A DNA stretch of 64,000 bases from Cliona cf. orientalis (GCA_963930775.1 OZ005690.1:3766225-3830224); one strand, 5' to 3'. Positions 32,798 to 44,192 are shown, counted from the first letter of the stretch. The notes: generated from the letters alone by a model not told the origin. Made by a program: numbers and translations.

Positions 32798-33477
32798 TTT
32801 GATTTGCAGTATTTACTGGTAATAATAATAACTATATAGTGATCAGCTAAAAGGTCAAAGGCACCACCTATCGTACATAATTATTATAGAAAAACCACTA
32901 TCTCCCCACTATGTACACTATGATTGTGACATGAAAGTTAACTCTAGGATTAGCCTTGTCCCCAGGCCCTCCCAGCTATTCAATGTTTCACGAAGCTGGA
33001 AGGACCCGGGGACGCAGGTATTATAATAACTAGCCTCGTCCCCATGCCACTCCCACGTTTTCAGTGTAACACTAAAAACATAGGAGTGGCCTAGCTAGGG
33101 ACGAGGCTAGCTAAGGTATAATTGCTATATATTATATGCCATGGATGTACAAGGCTATATATGTGAGGGTTGTATGTATGTACAAGTAAGTGCATGGTGG
33201 ACTGGACTACTTGACTGAGTGTTTTTTACACAGATTTAGGAGCTCCAATATTATAAAACTTGAAAGGGTGCCTCAGTAGAGGCTAATTGAACTAATACCA
33301 ATAGTTATTAACCAACTCTCGAGGATTGTATAAGTATAGAAGCACAAATTCAGAGGGCAAAGCCTATCATTGACAACCATGCCTGCCATGGCTGCTTTTA
33401 ACTGCTGGAGATATGCACATGCTATGTGACTTACAGCTGCTTGACCCAACAGTGATTTAGCATCAAATACTGTAGTG
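32798..33477. repeat. 5' flank of copy 5 with two hairpin elements
   Basis: Matches the 5' flank of copy 9 (43376-44028). It holds inverted repeats built on agcctcgtcccc and ggggacgaggct (about 32955-33117); the first hairpin is agccttgtccccaggccctc with a partner near 33000. Probably a short foldback element. No gene. Confidence 0.5.
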
Positions 33478-33603
33478 CACCCACTCCCGGGTAAGCGCCC
33501 ATGTACCTTTTCAAGCGATCAATGTAGCAGCTTCTATACAAGCGTATGGAAATTATGTCCTGGGTAAGTGCCCATGCGGGCCAAAATCACGATGTATGTG
33601 TTG
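33478..33603. mobile_element. Truncated MITE of the 25727-25869 family
   Basis: Aligns with the left two thirds of 44029-44192 (cccgggtaagcgcccatgta) and then breaks off where the UGT remnant begins. Confidence 0.55.
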
Positions 33604-33766
33604 TTACCACATGTATAGGAAGACTCTCCCTCATTTCCTGTATAAAGTAAATAAAAACAGACTAATAAAAGCACTGGTAGTGTTTATGCGTCTGTGAGCA
33701 TGTATATGTAACTGTGTATGAGAGGTGTGAAGGAATTTTAATAAGATGCAAATGATGTTCAACACT
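33604..33766 (+). pseudogene. UGT 3' remnant, composite unit 1
   Basis: Matches 45415-45575 closely (catgtataggaagactctcc and onwards), where it follows a recognisable UGT C-terminus. Only the last codons and the 3' flank remain here. It shows that a UGT once closed composite unit 1. Confidence 0.55.
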
Positions 33767-35305
33767 AACATATGTTGCCAGGCAACTCCTTGTGGGGTGT
33801 ACTAGGCTTGTGCATTTTAAGATTTTTTAGAAGCATGCAAAGGGTTGTAAAGCATACAATCATCCTCACCAGGTACTATATTGTGTTCAGTTACACCCGT
33901 ACTAGAGTATATTAAGTGCACAAATGTGCTGAGGGCTACATTTGGGGATTTGTTTCGGGGGGGGGGGGGGGGTGGGGAGGGTATGCATGTAAACTAGTGT
34001 GGAAAAGACAGAAACACATGGTCAACACCAACAAAAAATGAACACTTGATAGGGTCTCTGAGACCAAATTTTGTGTGAATTAATCAATTATGTGAATTGA
34101 TGAAAATGGGCCCTCTGAAATACTTACATGATTTTACTTTATGTTTTGTGCACTGCAATGTATGGTGCAATAAATATTCATACCATTGCCACTTAACTCG
34201 CATGATTCGCATAAATGAAACTCGTGCATAAAAATGTCACTTTATAGGACCCTGTCAATTGTCTCCACTAACTGTCAGTCTTTGAGACATAAATTAACAA
34301 CTAACTCAATATCACAATGTATGTTATGTACTTCCACAGCGGAAGGTCTATAAGGAACCTATTATTCATGCATGGTTCAGTCAATCAACTAATGTAAAGA
34401 TCAGTGTAGCTTTGTAATTTGAAACGTAAGTATAAAGCATATAAAGTATAATTGTGCTTTGCAGTGTGTGCTAATTGCCTGCTAATTGAAGTTATCATGT
34501 TCGATCACCAAATATTAACTATACTATTATTATGATAAAGTCCCAGTACTGAGCTGACGTAGCTATAAAGGTACTAGATTGACTAATTATGGTGATAATA
34601 CTGTAAATCATATATTAATTATTCAATAATTAATTGTAGACATAATATTATTACTTTTATTATCAGTCATATTAACCATTAAAAATTCCTTTATGCTTGA
34701 TGGCGCTAACAACTGGGCCAACGTGATCAAATTAACAACTACACAGCATGTAATAATGGTTAATCATCATAACTACCAATTAAAGGCATTATGTCATGAT
34801 ATAGTGCATATAATTGCTTCATAATGACCTCATTAGTCTCTCTCTCTCTTGCATATCTTTCCTCGTTCCTTAAGCCCTCTCCTCTTCTTCCTCCTCCAAA
34901 CAATTGATGCATCCAATTTAGATCACGTCTATGAATTTTTAGCTCCATCAAGCACGGAAAGTTCAGCTATCACATCAGTGGTTGATACTCTCCTTTTGAT
35001 CACCATAGCCACTAATTAACTGCATTATATCACGACGTAAGACGTAATTGCTTGTAAGTGAGCTTGTAGTAAAGTGTGTACAGGAAGGTACATTCTATAT
35101 AGTATAAGAATACATAGTATTATAATACTGTGGTACATGCAATGGGAGTACTGTAACATGGAAATACTATAATGTGATTGTAACATGGGAGTACTGGGAG
35201 TAACATGGAGTAACATGAGAGTACATTGAGTACATTGAGTACATGGAGTAACATGGGAGTACTGTGACATGATTGCTTCACTTATGATGCTAGCAGCTAG
35301 GCATA
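33767..35305. repeat. Non-coding left part of composite unit 2
   Basis: Partner of 27200-28500. Includes a G-run (33957-33972) and, at about 34040-34260, degraded DNA related to 63160-63455 in the opposite orientation. No gene. Confidence 0.6.
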
Positions 35306-35641
35306 TAGTCTCGTCCCCAGACCCCACCCTCAAAAGGAGGGAAAAGGGGTCTGGTGACTTCGGGCAGTTTTCTTGGTTTGGGCGGCTCTGGGCGCGCGCG
35401 CCTACACGGGTACGCTTGAGCAGAGCTCGGATCTGATTGGCCAGTAAGGCTGCGTAGGCGATTCAAATTTGTATAGCGGGCAATGGCCCTGCTACAATCC
35501 TGTGGCTAGCGAGTCATATGAAAGCTTGCAATCTGATTGGGACACGCAAATTCCTCCGCGGGTCATCAACTGGACCAAGCTTTTTGCCCAAAGTCACCAG
35601 ACCCTTTTCCTCCTCGAGGGTGGGGTCTGGGGACGAGACTA
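35306..35641. mobile_element. MULE-like MITE, TAGTCTCGTCCCCAGACCC ends, 9-bp duplication
   Basis: 336 bp with inverted ends TAGTCTCGTCCCCAGACC and GGTCTGGGGACGAGACTA. Flanked by ctaggcata on both sides (35297-35305, 35642-35650). The paralogous empty site (ctaggcata once, then tagagcta) is at about 28497. Nine bp is the usual Mutator duplication, which is why I favour that superfamily. No coding sequence. Confidence 0.8.
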
Positions 35642-35970
35642 CTAGGCATATAGAGCTAGGAGACAAATCCTAGAATATTTTTGTTTTCGCCATAATAATA
35701 TTATATCGTAGTACTTAATCTAGTACAATCAAGTACAAGAGAAGGGAAAGAGAGTTATAAACTGTTGCAAATTATTTGGTAACTAAGTCGACCATTCAAC
35801 TAAATACAAGCATATGAATATTGAATGAAATTCCCTATTTTTAAATTTGATGGAACCATGTAAGTAGGCCAATAATATGATCTAAATATGAACTTTAATG
35901 CAGCAACAGTTTTGGTAATGGAAGAAGGCAGAGCTTGTAAAAGGAATTATTAAGAGGGAATTTTTCTATA

Positions 35971-36256
35971 AGTATACAAACAATTGAATAAAACTGAAAG
36001 ATGAAGTAGGGATGGCAGGGTCAAACATACAAGATTTGTAGAGATAATCACATCCACTACTAATAGCTATAGTAGTATACATCCCTACACTTGCTTTTTG
36101 AGGGATACGCAAGTCGAGAGTGTGAAAAAGTAAGGTAAGCAAGCATAGGGATGTATAGTGGATGTGATTATTCCTACAATTAAATCTTGTTCATGTACGT
36201 TTTGACCCTGCCATCCCTACTTCATCTTTAAGTTTTATTCAATTGTTTTTATACTT
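35971..36256. mobile_element. Foldback MITE, counterpart of 28814-29144
   Basis: Same insertion carried along by the unit duplication; arms are imperfect and somewhat shorter. Confidence 0.7.
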
Positions 36257-36873
36257 CTTTTTGTTCCTTTTTTATTGCTCTCAGTATATAGCTTCATCTT
36301 ACATGGTTTGCTGTCAGTATGGAAGATGGGAGGTGTTGAAGATCGCATATCTGCGCAAAATTCGTAGCCACGCCCCTCGTTAACTTGCATTCCTATGCCT
36401 ATATGATCAAGAAGGCTGACAAAGAAGGCAGCTTTAGGTGGCCAAAGTAGAAATGAGACTCTTCCGTTTAGGGAGAAAACAAGACTTATTATAGAGTCTA
36501 CTGACAAAATGATAGAGCTCATTAAGAAGCAATTACATGCCTTGTATCTTGATACAATGCCTTAATTAGCGGCTATGACAGTGGTGCAAAATAGCTATCA
36601 TTTTGATCACGTTGGCCCAGTTGTATGCATGACTGTCTATTTATAGCTCCATCAAGCACAAGGAATTTCTGTTATCATTAAATGTTAACTTTAATTAGTA
36701 GTTGATTCCATGGTAATTGACTTACAACAATGATATGCTCATGCATATAATAATATTATTGATTGAATATCAATTTATGACTTTTAATCATTTCAGTGTT
36801 GAAATAGCTTAATAGAGGAGAATGTGAATAAATTTGTAGCAAAAGACATACATACAAAATATTGTACTATATA
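36257..36873. repeat. 3' flank of copy 6
   Basis: Partner of 29145-29767 and 38980-39554. Contains ccacgcccctcgttaacttg, also found at the other two copies. Non-coding. Confidence 0.55.
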
Positions 36874-37686
36874 TTAATTTTTGCGAGTTCTATAAGAGCA
36901 GTTCAGTATAATAATTGGCTTGACAAACATTGCGTGAATGTGATTTATAGGCTCGGTTGGAGTGACTGGACCGTTTCCATACTCTCTTTTTATTTCTTGA
37001 AATTTTTCTTGATCAAATTCTGCTGGATCGAATTCTCCTTGGAACCATCCATACATGGCATCTATGTACTGGTCCAGATTATTCCATTTCGGATAATCTG
37101 GTTGTATTGTCATGGATGTTTGTATGAATCCTGCTGCAGATCCAAGTCTTTCGTATTCGCTTGCCTCCAAGTGCATTAGTTTTTCTTTAAAAATTCGATC
37201 GAGAAAGTTAGGCCCCACAAGCTTGTTAAACACTTCTTTCCCAATTTCAGGAACTGGAAGGTCACCATCGGATGTTGTGAATGCAAAGCAACCTCCTGGG
37301 CGGAGATTCTCATAAATCCTTTCCAAAGCAGCTTTCTTATCTCTGATCCAATGAATCACGATGTTGCAGAATGTGAGATCGTACTGTCCTGGTGGAAATG
37401 TCTGATCATCAGCTTGGATGTATTCAATATTGCTGGCTGAATGGTTCTCTTTTGCAATCTTGAGTCTTTCTCCATCAGGGTCTACAGCCACCACCTTCCC
37501 CTCTGGTCCAACTTGCTCTGACAGCACTTTTGTGAGGTAGCCTGTCCCACATCCCAGGTCGAGAACAGTGGCACCCTTCTCTACATTTAGCATATTGATC
37601 ATCCTTATTCCAACTCCTTGCTGATTTTTACTTCCAGCTTCGTAGCTGGCTGCTTGTGAATGATATCGTACTGTGCTGTTTGACAT
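36874..37686 (-). CDS. Class I SAM-dependent methyltransferase, copy 6 (MSNST type)
   Basis: 270 residues from ATG. All motifs intact, with GCGTGYL at motif I and LSEQVGPEGK (Arg to Gln). Compared with copy 4, changed DNA at the normal stop extends the C-terminus by about 11 residues (IILNCSYRTRKN), as also seen in copy 7. Function as copy 4. It is the first gene of composite unit 2. Confidence 0.85.
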   Translation of the reverse strand: MSNSTVRYHSQAASYEAGSKNQQGVGIRMINMLNVEKGATVLDLGCGTGYLTKVLSEQVGPEGKVVAVDPDGERLKIAKENHSASNIEYIQADDQTFPPGQYDLTFCNIVIHWIRDKKAALERIYENLRPGGCFAFTTSDGDLPVPEIGKEVFNKLVGPNFLDRIFKEKLMHLEASEYERLGSAAGFIQTSMTIQPDYPKWNNLDQYIDAMYGWFQGEFDPAEFDQEKFQEIKREYGNGPVTPTEPINHIHAMFVKPIIILNCSYRTRKN

Positions 37687-38280
37687 CTTCTTCTCTTCTT
37701 TTCTTTTGTCTGATTATCCACTTTTTCAAATTCGTTGAATGAATGCTAACTGTGGTCTACTTTGCTGCTTTTATCTAGAACCATTTTCGTAATCAGCACT
37801 TTGGGGAATTCAAAATTTGAATTGGGAATTGACAAATACTAATTGATAATTTTCTGCATGCTTGCAAATGCTAGCCTGTACAACTTAAAGATGCAGCTAC
37901 ATAAACATGCATATACGAATGTATAACAATGTCATATCCTGTAATCCATAGTACAATAAATGATTACAACAAAGTTGTATGAAAGTAACAATATCCTATC
38001 ACTCTTAATTGAATATTGATACTTGGCCCACTCATTCCGGTGAACTCCTCTTGCATGACCTTTGAAACCACCCCCTCAGCTAAATTGTATACTAAGTTAC
38101 TAACATGCAACATTTATCAAATGGACGCATTAGTGAGGTTGCATGCATGCTTATCATTCCTAAAGAAACACTATACCCTTGAATTATTACCCTTACGTTG
38201 AAACGTAATTTCCACTAATGTGATATCAAGGAAATGCATGTACATGCACAATAATTATATTTCCTGTATTAGTGTGTTTT
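37687..38280. repeat. 5' flank of copy 6
   Basis: Matches 30584-31150, 40841-41480 and 55564-56340. Contains the T-rich leader and the AGATAAAAG box on the minus strand. Non-coding. Confidence 0.55.
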
Positions 38281-38352
38281 TCACAAGGCAACCTCCTGGG
38301 CGGAGATTCTCATAAATCCTTTCCAAAGTGGCTTTCTTATCTCTGATCCAAT
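38281..38352 (-). pseudogene. 66-bp methyltransferase fragment inserted with a 7-bp duplication
   Basis: About 38285-38352 reproduces the coding stretch around IRDKKA to NLRPGGC of the MSNST group (gcaacctcctgggcggagat onwards). It lies inside a flank that in the other units runs uninterrupted (tttcacatgcattattta). The string tttcaca is present on both sides of the insert (38276-38282 region and 38352 onwards), like a target duplication. It has no transposon ends of its own. Confidence 0.7.
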
Positions 38353-38501
38353 TTCACATGCATTATTTACTCATAGTGAATGCTATTTCATAATACTATG
38401 AACTTACTACATAAAATACCCATCCTACAACATAACACAGACACATACAGATGCAACAGTACCGTCACCTCTTCCTTATGGCTCGAACTAACTATACATA
38501 T

Positions 38502-38692
38502 AATAGTTATCTGACAGTAATTGGGGTGCATGAGATGCATGGTCGAATGCACCCCAATTACTGGCAGATAACTATTTTGTTGGTAGTTGACCTCTGTTTA
38601 TCATTGGCCTACTTTATGATGACCCAACCCCTTCCCATAGCCGGCAAATTGCCTATAAAAACTTTGGTTGCTAAGCAACTACCAACAAATTA
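38502..38692. mobile_element. Double-hairpin foldback insertion
   Basis: A 29-bp arm (atagttatctgacagtaatt, ggggtgcat) pairs with 38547-38575 around a 15-nt loop, and a second inverted repeat (ttgttggtagtt with aactaccaacaa) follows to about 38690. The same flank in composite unit 1 and near 41640 lacks all of it, so it is an insertion. The first hairpin also has the size of a miRNA precursor; I regard a foldback element as more likely. Confidence 0.5.
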
Positions 38693-39554
38693 TGGTATCA
38701 TGCACTGTGCACCTGTTGTGGTGTGTTATTCAAATCAATAATAATAATAATAATAATTACAAAACAAAGAGGCACAGGATACAATGGTGCCACCATCAAC
38801 ATTCAACATTCTGGCAACCTTTGTTTGTGCACATGACACAACTATTCTGACCAATCATGAGTCTTCTGAACTTGTAGGAGAGCTCATCTTTTATGCCCTC
38901 CAGGTTAGGACACAAACTATATATAAGAAAATTGATGGTCTGAAAAATATTTTTCGTTGTATATAATATAATAAATTCATCTTACATGCATGATTTGCTG
39001 CCAGTATAGAAGATGGGAGGTGTCAAAGATCACATACCTGCACAAAAATAGTAGCCACGCCCCTCGTTAACTTGCATTCCTATATATGCCTATGTGATGA
39101 AGAAGGCTGACAAAGAAGGCAGCTTTAGGCGGCCAAAGTAGAAACGAGACTTCCGTTTAGGGAGAAAATAATACTTATAGAGTCTACCGACTCTATAATA
39201 GAGCTCATTAAGAAGCAATTACACGCCTTGTATCTTGATACAATGCCTTAATTAGCGGCTATGATAGTGGTGTGAAATAGCTATCATTTTGATCACGTTG
39301 GCCCAGTTGTATGCATGATTATCTATTTAGCTCCATCAAGCACAAGGAATTTCTGTTATCAATAAATGTTAACTTTAATTAGTAGTTGATTCACGGCAAT
39401 TGACTTGGAATAATTACATGCTATAATATTGATTGATCATGACTTTAAGCCATTTCAGTGTTGAAATAGCTGTAACAGTTTCATTTATGATGTTAATTGA
39501 TTAACACTTAGAGGAGAATGAGAATAAATTTGTAGCAAAAGATTTTACTCTACA
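38693..39554. repeat. Spacer between copies 6 and 7, with a kinase 3' scrap
   Basis: An AAT microsatellite lies at about 38739-38757. About 38931-38972 (tctgaaaaatatttttcg) is a reverse-oriented piece of the kinase 3' flank, right where DNA of the copy 7 unit begins. 38980-39554 is the usual 3' flank with the agagtctaccgactct palindrome near 39181. Confidence 0.5.
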
Positions 39555-40367
39555 TTAATTTTGGCAAGTTCTATAAGAGCAGTTCAGTATAATAACTGGC
39601 TTGACAAACATTGCGTGAATGTGATTTATAGGCTCGGTTGGAGTGACTGGACCGTTTCCGTACTCTCTTCTTATTTCTTGAAATTTTTCTTGATCAAATT
39701 CTGCTGGATCGAATTCTCCTTGGAACCATCCATACATGGCATCTATGTACTGGTCCAGATTGTTCCATTTCGGATAGTCTGGTTGTATTGTCATGGATGT
39801 TTGTATGAATCCTGCTGCAGATCCAAGTCTTTCGTATTCGCTTGCCTCCAAGTGCATTAGTTTCTCTTTAAAAATTCGATTGAGAAAGTTAGGCCCCACA
39901 AGTTTATTGAACACTTCTTTCCCAATTTCAGGAACTGGAAGGTCACCATCGGATGTTGTGAATGCAAAGCAACCTCCTGGGCGGAGATTCTCATAAATCC
40001 TTTCCAAAGCAGCTTTCTTATCTCTGATCCAATGAATCACGATGTTGCAGAATATGAGATCGTACTGTCCTGGTGGAAATGTCTGGTCATCAGCTTGTAT
40101 GTACGTAATATTGCTGGCTGAGTGGTTCTCTCTTGCAATCTTGAGTCTTTCTCCATCAGGATCTACAGCCACGACCTTCCCCTCTGGTCCAACTCGCTCT
40201 GACAGCACTTTTGTGAGGCAGCCAGTCCCACATCCCAGGTCGAGAACAGTGGCATCCTTTTCCACATTTAGCATATTGATCATCCTTAATCCAACTCCTT
40301 GCTGATTTTTACTTCCAGCTTCGTAGCTGGCTGCTTGCGAATGATATCGTACTGTGCTGTTTGACAT
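39555..40367 (-). CDS. Class I SAM-dependent methyltransferase, copy 7 (MSNST type)
   Basis: 270 residues from the ATG at 40367; upstream in-frame codons have no ATG. Motif I is LDLGCGTGCL; all other motifs are intact. The C-terminus is extended (VIILNCSYRTCQN) as in copy 6. Near-identical to copies 4, 6 and 10 over its whole length, which fits recent duplication. Confidence 0.85.
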   Translation of the reverse strand: MSNSTVRYHSQAASYEAGSKNQQGVGLRMINMLNVEKDATVLDLGCGTGCLTKVLSERVGPEGKVVAVDPDGERLKIARENHSASNITYIQADDQTFPPGQYDLIFCNIVIHWIRDKKAALERIYENLRPGGCFAFTTSDGDLPVPEIGKEVFNKLVGPNFLNRIFKEKLMHLEASEYERLGSAAGFIQTSMTIQPDYPKWNNLDQYIDAMYGWFQGEFDPAEFDQEKFQEIRREYGNGPVTPTEPINHIHAMFVKPVIILNCSYRTCQN

Positions 40368-40683
40368 CTTCTTCTCTTTCTCTTCTTTTGTCTGATTAGC
40401 CACTTTTTCAAATTCGTTGAATGAATGCTAACTGTGGTCTACTTTGCTGCTTTTATCTAGAACCGTTTTAGAAGTGAGCACTTCGGGGAATTCAAAATTG
40501 GAATTGGGAATTGACAAACACTAATTGATAATTTTCTGCATGCTTGCAAATGCTAGCCTACAACTTCCAGGATTCAGCTGTATATAAACATGCTATATTA
40601 AGCATGAACATATCCTGTAAATTAATACATAATACAATGTATGATTGCAACACAGTTATATGATCTAAAGTAACAGTTGTGTT

Positions 40684-40840
40684 TTGTGAGGCAGCCAGTC
40701 CCACATCCCAGGTCGAGAACAGTGGCACCCTTCTCTACATTTAGCATATTGATCATCCTTATTCCAACTCCTTGCTGATTTTTACTTCCAGCTTCGTAGC
40801 TGGCTGCTTGCGAATGGTATCGTCCTGTGCTGTTTGACAT
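40684..40840 (-). pseudogene. Methyltransferase copy 8, truncated after motif I
   Basis: Starts at the normal ATG (40840) and is an excellent match to copy 4 for about 53 codons, through LDLGCGTGCLTK. It then joins directly to DNA that in other units lies upstream of the next gene (gtaacagtt, compare 55815). The 3' three quarters of the gene is therefore deleted, as by unequal recombination between neighbouring units. The 5' flank (40841-41480) is intact, so a short transcript could still be made. Confidence 0.8.
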
Positions 40841-42320
40841 CTTCTTCTCTTTCTTTTCTTTTGTCTGATTATCCACTTTTTCGAATTTGTTGAATGAATG
40901 CTAACTGTGTTCTACTTTGCTGCTTTTATCTAGAACCATTTTCGTAATCAGCACTTCGGGGAATTGAAAATTTGAATTGGGAATTGACAAATACTAATTG
41001 GTAATTTTCTGCATGCTTGCAAATGCTAGCCTGTACAACTTCAAGATGCAGCTACATAAACATGCTATTATCAAAGCATGATATAATATTATACACAAAT
41101 GTATCCTGTAATCTATAATACAATGCATGATTACAACAAACTTGTATTGAAATATTGAAATATTGACGCTTGGCCCACTCATTCCGGTGAACTCTTCCTG
41201 CATGACCATTGAAACCACCCCCCTCAGGCAAATTATCAACAATGTATGCTAAATAATTACTGTAATGCAAAATTTATATGATTGCAAATGGACGCATTAG
41301 TGAGGCTGCATGCATGCTTATGATTCCTTAAGTAACACTATACCCTCAAATTATTACCGTATCTTGAAATGTAATCTCCACTCGTGTGATATATTATTCA
41401 AGGAAATGTATACAATGCACATGCACAAAGATTAGTTCAATTTCCTGTTTACGTAGTGTATCTTTCACATGCATTATTTACTTGTCAATAGTGAATGTTG
41501 TTCCGTATGAACTTACTATGTACTTATCTCGAAATACCCATCCTGCACTTTGTTTATACAAAGTGGAGACACAGGATACAACGGTAGTGCCATCAAGCAA
41601 TCCTCTTCCTTGTGACTCGAATTAACTATACATATTATTATGGCATCGTGCACTATATACAAAATGTAGAGACACGGGATACAATGGTGCCACCATCAAC
41701 ATCCTTGTGTACTCATATCAGTATTGTAGAAGTATGTATGATCATGCAGAAGAAACCTGCTGGTGTTTTAGAAGGAAATCCTTCTTTGGTAAACAGGATT
41801 AATTCTATTGTAGCTAAGAGGATGCTGAAATGAAACACCATCGTATAAGTGTCCCAGTGCATTGTTTAGGCCTGAGGGCATCAAGCTGTTTGCTTGCAGT
41901 CATGAACAGTAGCTAAGACTCTGAGGGGCTGGGCGCAAGGCTAGTCATGAGGTCAGATTCTGTAACCACAGGAATGCACACAAGATTGGATTACATGTGC
42001 CGTGCATGCACAATTGCAATTGGCACGGTTGACAAATCACATGCTGACATGATATGACAGTCATGATCTATGAATTTGAGTCAGTAAAATTCGTCAAATT
42101 AAGCATTCGGCTAGACGCGTCATATCTCTTGAATGAAACTTTGTCAGCCGCATATATAACACACAAATGTGCTATTAATAGTATGGTAGCTATGTGTGCA
42201 TACTGAGGGTCGATATAGATAAATATTATGCGTTTTAGAAATTCTGCAACTCTTATAGACTAATTATAATTAGATAGCTTCTGGTTAGTGGCAAAGGCCG
42301 GCCATCACATGTATATACCG
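40841..42320. repeat. 5' flank of copy 8 and spacer
   Basis: Follows the same order as 30584-31900. No gene seen. Confidence 0.5.
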
Positions 42321-42432
42321 TAGTGTCCCGGGTAAGCACCCATGTACCACATTTCAAGGGGCCACTGTTGATCCCGGGTAAGCGCCCATGTGGGCCAAAA
42401 TCGCAAGTTACGTTTAAGCGTCCATGGGCACA
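42321..42432. mobile_element. MITE of the 25727-25869 family, partial
   Basis: Left end tagtgtcccgggtaagcacc; the right end is degraded (gtccatgggcacat). Preceded by TACCG, giving a CCGTAGTG start like the other CCGTA-ended elements. Confidence 0.5.
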
Positions 42433-42593
42433 TATATTTTCTGTCATTTGAGTGCAACAAATTAGACAGAAAATATATGCATGTGTATAGCTGAAATAAT
42501 AATGTTGAACATTGTACAGTGACTAAATTTGGTCAAGGTTTATTTTTTATGCCGAATTTTGTAAGAAATTAGTACTATGCTACATTGCACAAT

Positions 42594-43375
42594 TCAGTAT
42601 AATACTGGTTTGGTAAATATAGCATAAATAATTTGTAGAGGCTCGGACTGGGTTACTGGACCTGGTCCATACTCTCTCTTTATTTCTTGAAATGCTTCCT
42701 GGTCAAATTCTGTTGAATCAAACTCTCCTTGGAACCATCCATGCATGGAATCTATGTACTCATCCAAGTTTTCCCATTCTGGATAAGTTGGCACTAGTGT
42801 CATTGATACTTGTTCGAAGCCTATCTCAGTTGCAAGGCTTTCGTATTCACTCGCCTCCAAGAACATAAGTTTCTCTGTACGAATCCATTCAAGAAAGTTA
42901 GGGCTCACTAGTTTATTAAATATTTTTTCCCCTACTTTGGGAACTGGAAGGACACCATTGGCTGTTGTGAATGCAAAGCAACCTCCTGGGAGGAAATTTT
43001 CATGAATCCTTTTCATAGTAGAGTAGCTTTCTTTTCTGCATCACTTATCCAGTGAATTACAATGTTGCAGAATATGAGATCGTACTGTCCTGGTGGAAAT
43101 GTCTGATCATCAGCTTGGATGTATTCAATATTGCTTGCTGAGTGGTTCTCTCTTGCAATCTTGAGTCTTTCTCCATCAGGGTCTACAGCCACCACCTTCC
43201 CCTCTGGTCCAACTCGCTCTGACAGCACTTTTGTGAGGTAGCCAGTCCCACATCTCAGGTCGAGGACAGTGGCACCCTTCTCCACATTTAGCATGTCTAT
43301 CATCCTCGATCCAATACCCTGCTGAGTTTTGCTTCCTTTGTGATAGCTGGCAGCTTGCGTAGTGACAGATGACAT
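42594..43375 (-). pseudogene. Methyltransferase copy 9 (MSSVTTQ type), frameshifted
   Basis: Two frames cover a gene otherwise like copy 5. The N-terminal 120 residues (43013-43375) end in AEKKATLL, and the remainder (42594-43016) continues in another frame from MKRIHENF. The cause is a 5-bp insertion near 43016-43024 that looks like a slipped duplication (agtagagtag against agtag in copy 5). In addition motif I reads LDLRCGTG, with the first glycine changed to arginine, which should hurt SAM binding. Two independent lesions make a pseudogene likely. Confidence 0.8.
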
Positions 43376-44028
43376 TTTGACTTGCAGTATTTACTGGTAT
43401 TAATAATAATTATATAGTGATCAGCTAAAAGGTCAAACGCACCACCTATCGTACATAATTATTATAGAAAAACCACTATCTCCCCTCTATGTACACAGTG
43501 ATTGTGGTATATTGTGATAATATGAAAGTTAACTCTAGGGTTAGCCTTGTCCCCAGGCCCTCCCAGCTATTCAATGTTGTACTATTAAAGCTGGAAGGAC
43601 ACGGGGATGCAGGTATAATTAGCCTCGTTATGCCACTCCCACATTTTCAATGTTACACTGAAAACGGGACGACGCTAGATTTAATTGCTATAATATGCCA
43701 GGGATAAACAAGGCTATGTGAGGGTTGTATGTATGTACAAGTAAGTGCTTGGTGGACTGGACTACTTGACTGAGTGTTTTTTACACAGATTTAGGAGCTC
43801 CAATATTATAAAACTTGAAAGGGTGCCTCAGTAGAGGCTAATTGAACTAATACCAATAGTTATTAACCAACTCTTGAGGATTGTATAAGTATAGAAGCAC
43901 AAATTCAGAGGGCAAAGCCTATCATTGACAACCATGCCTGCCATGGCTGCTTTTAACTGCTGGAGATATGCACATGCTGTGTGACTACAGCTGCTTGACC
44001 CAACAGTGATTTAGCATCAAATACTGTA
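43376..44028. repeat. 5' flank of copy 9 (partner of 32798-33477)
   Basis: Nearly the same as the 5' flank of copy 5, with a shorter version of the agcctcgt hairpins (43545-43670). Non-coding. Confidence 0.55.
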
Positions 44029-44192
44029 GTGCACCCACTCCCGGGTAAGCGCCCATGTACCTCATTTCAAGGGGTCAATGTAGCAGCTTCTATATAAACG
44101 TATGGAAATTATGTCCTGGGTAAGCACCCATGCAGGCCAAAATCGCGATGTATGTTTAAGCACCCATTGGCACTTACCTAGCTGGGACACTA
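44029..44192. mobile_element. MITE of the 25727-25869 family
   Basis: Runs from tagtgcacccactcccgggt to the inverted end acctagctgggacacta; the most complete of the copies near the array. Confidence 0.6.
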
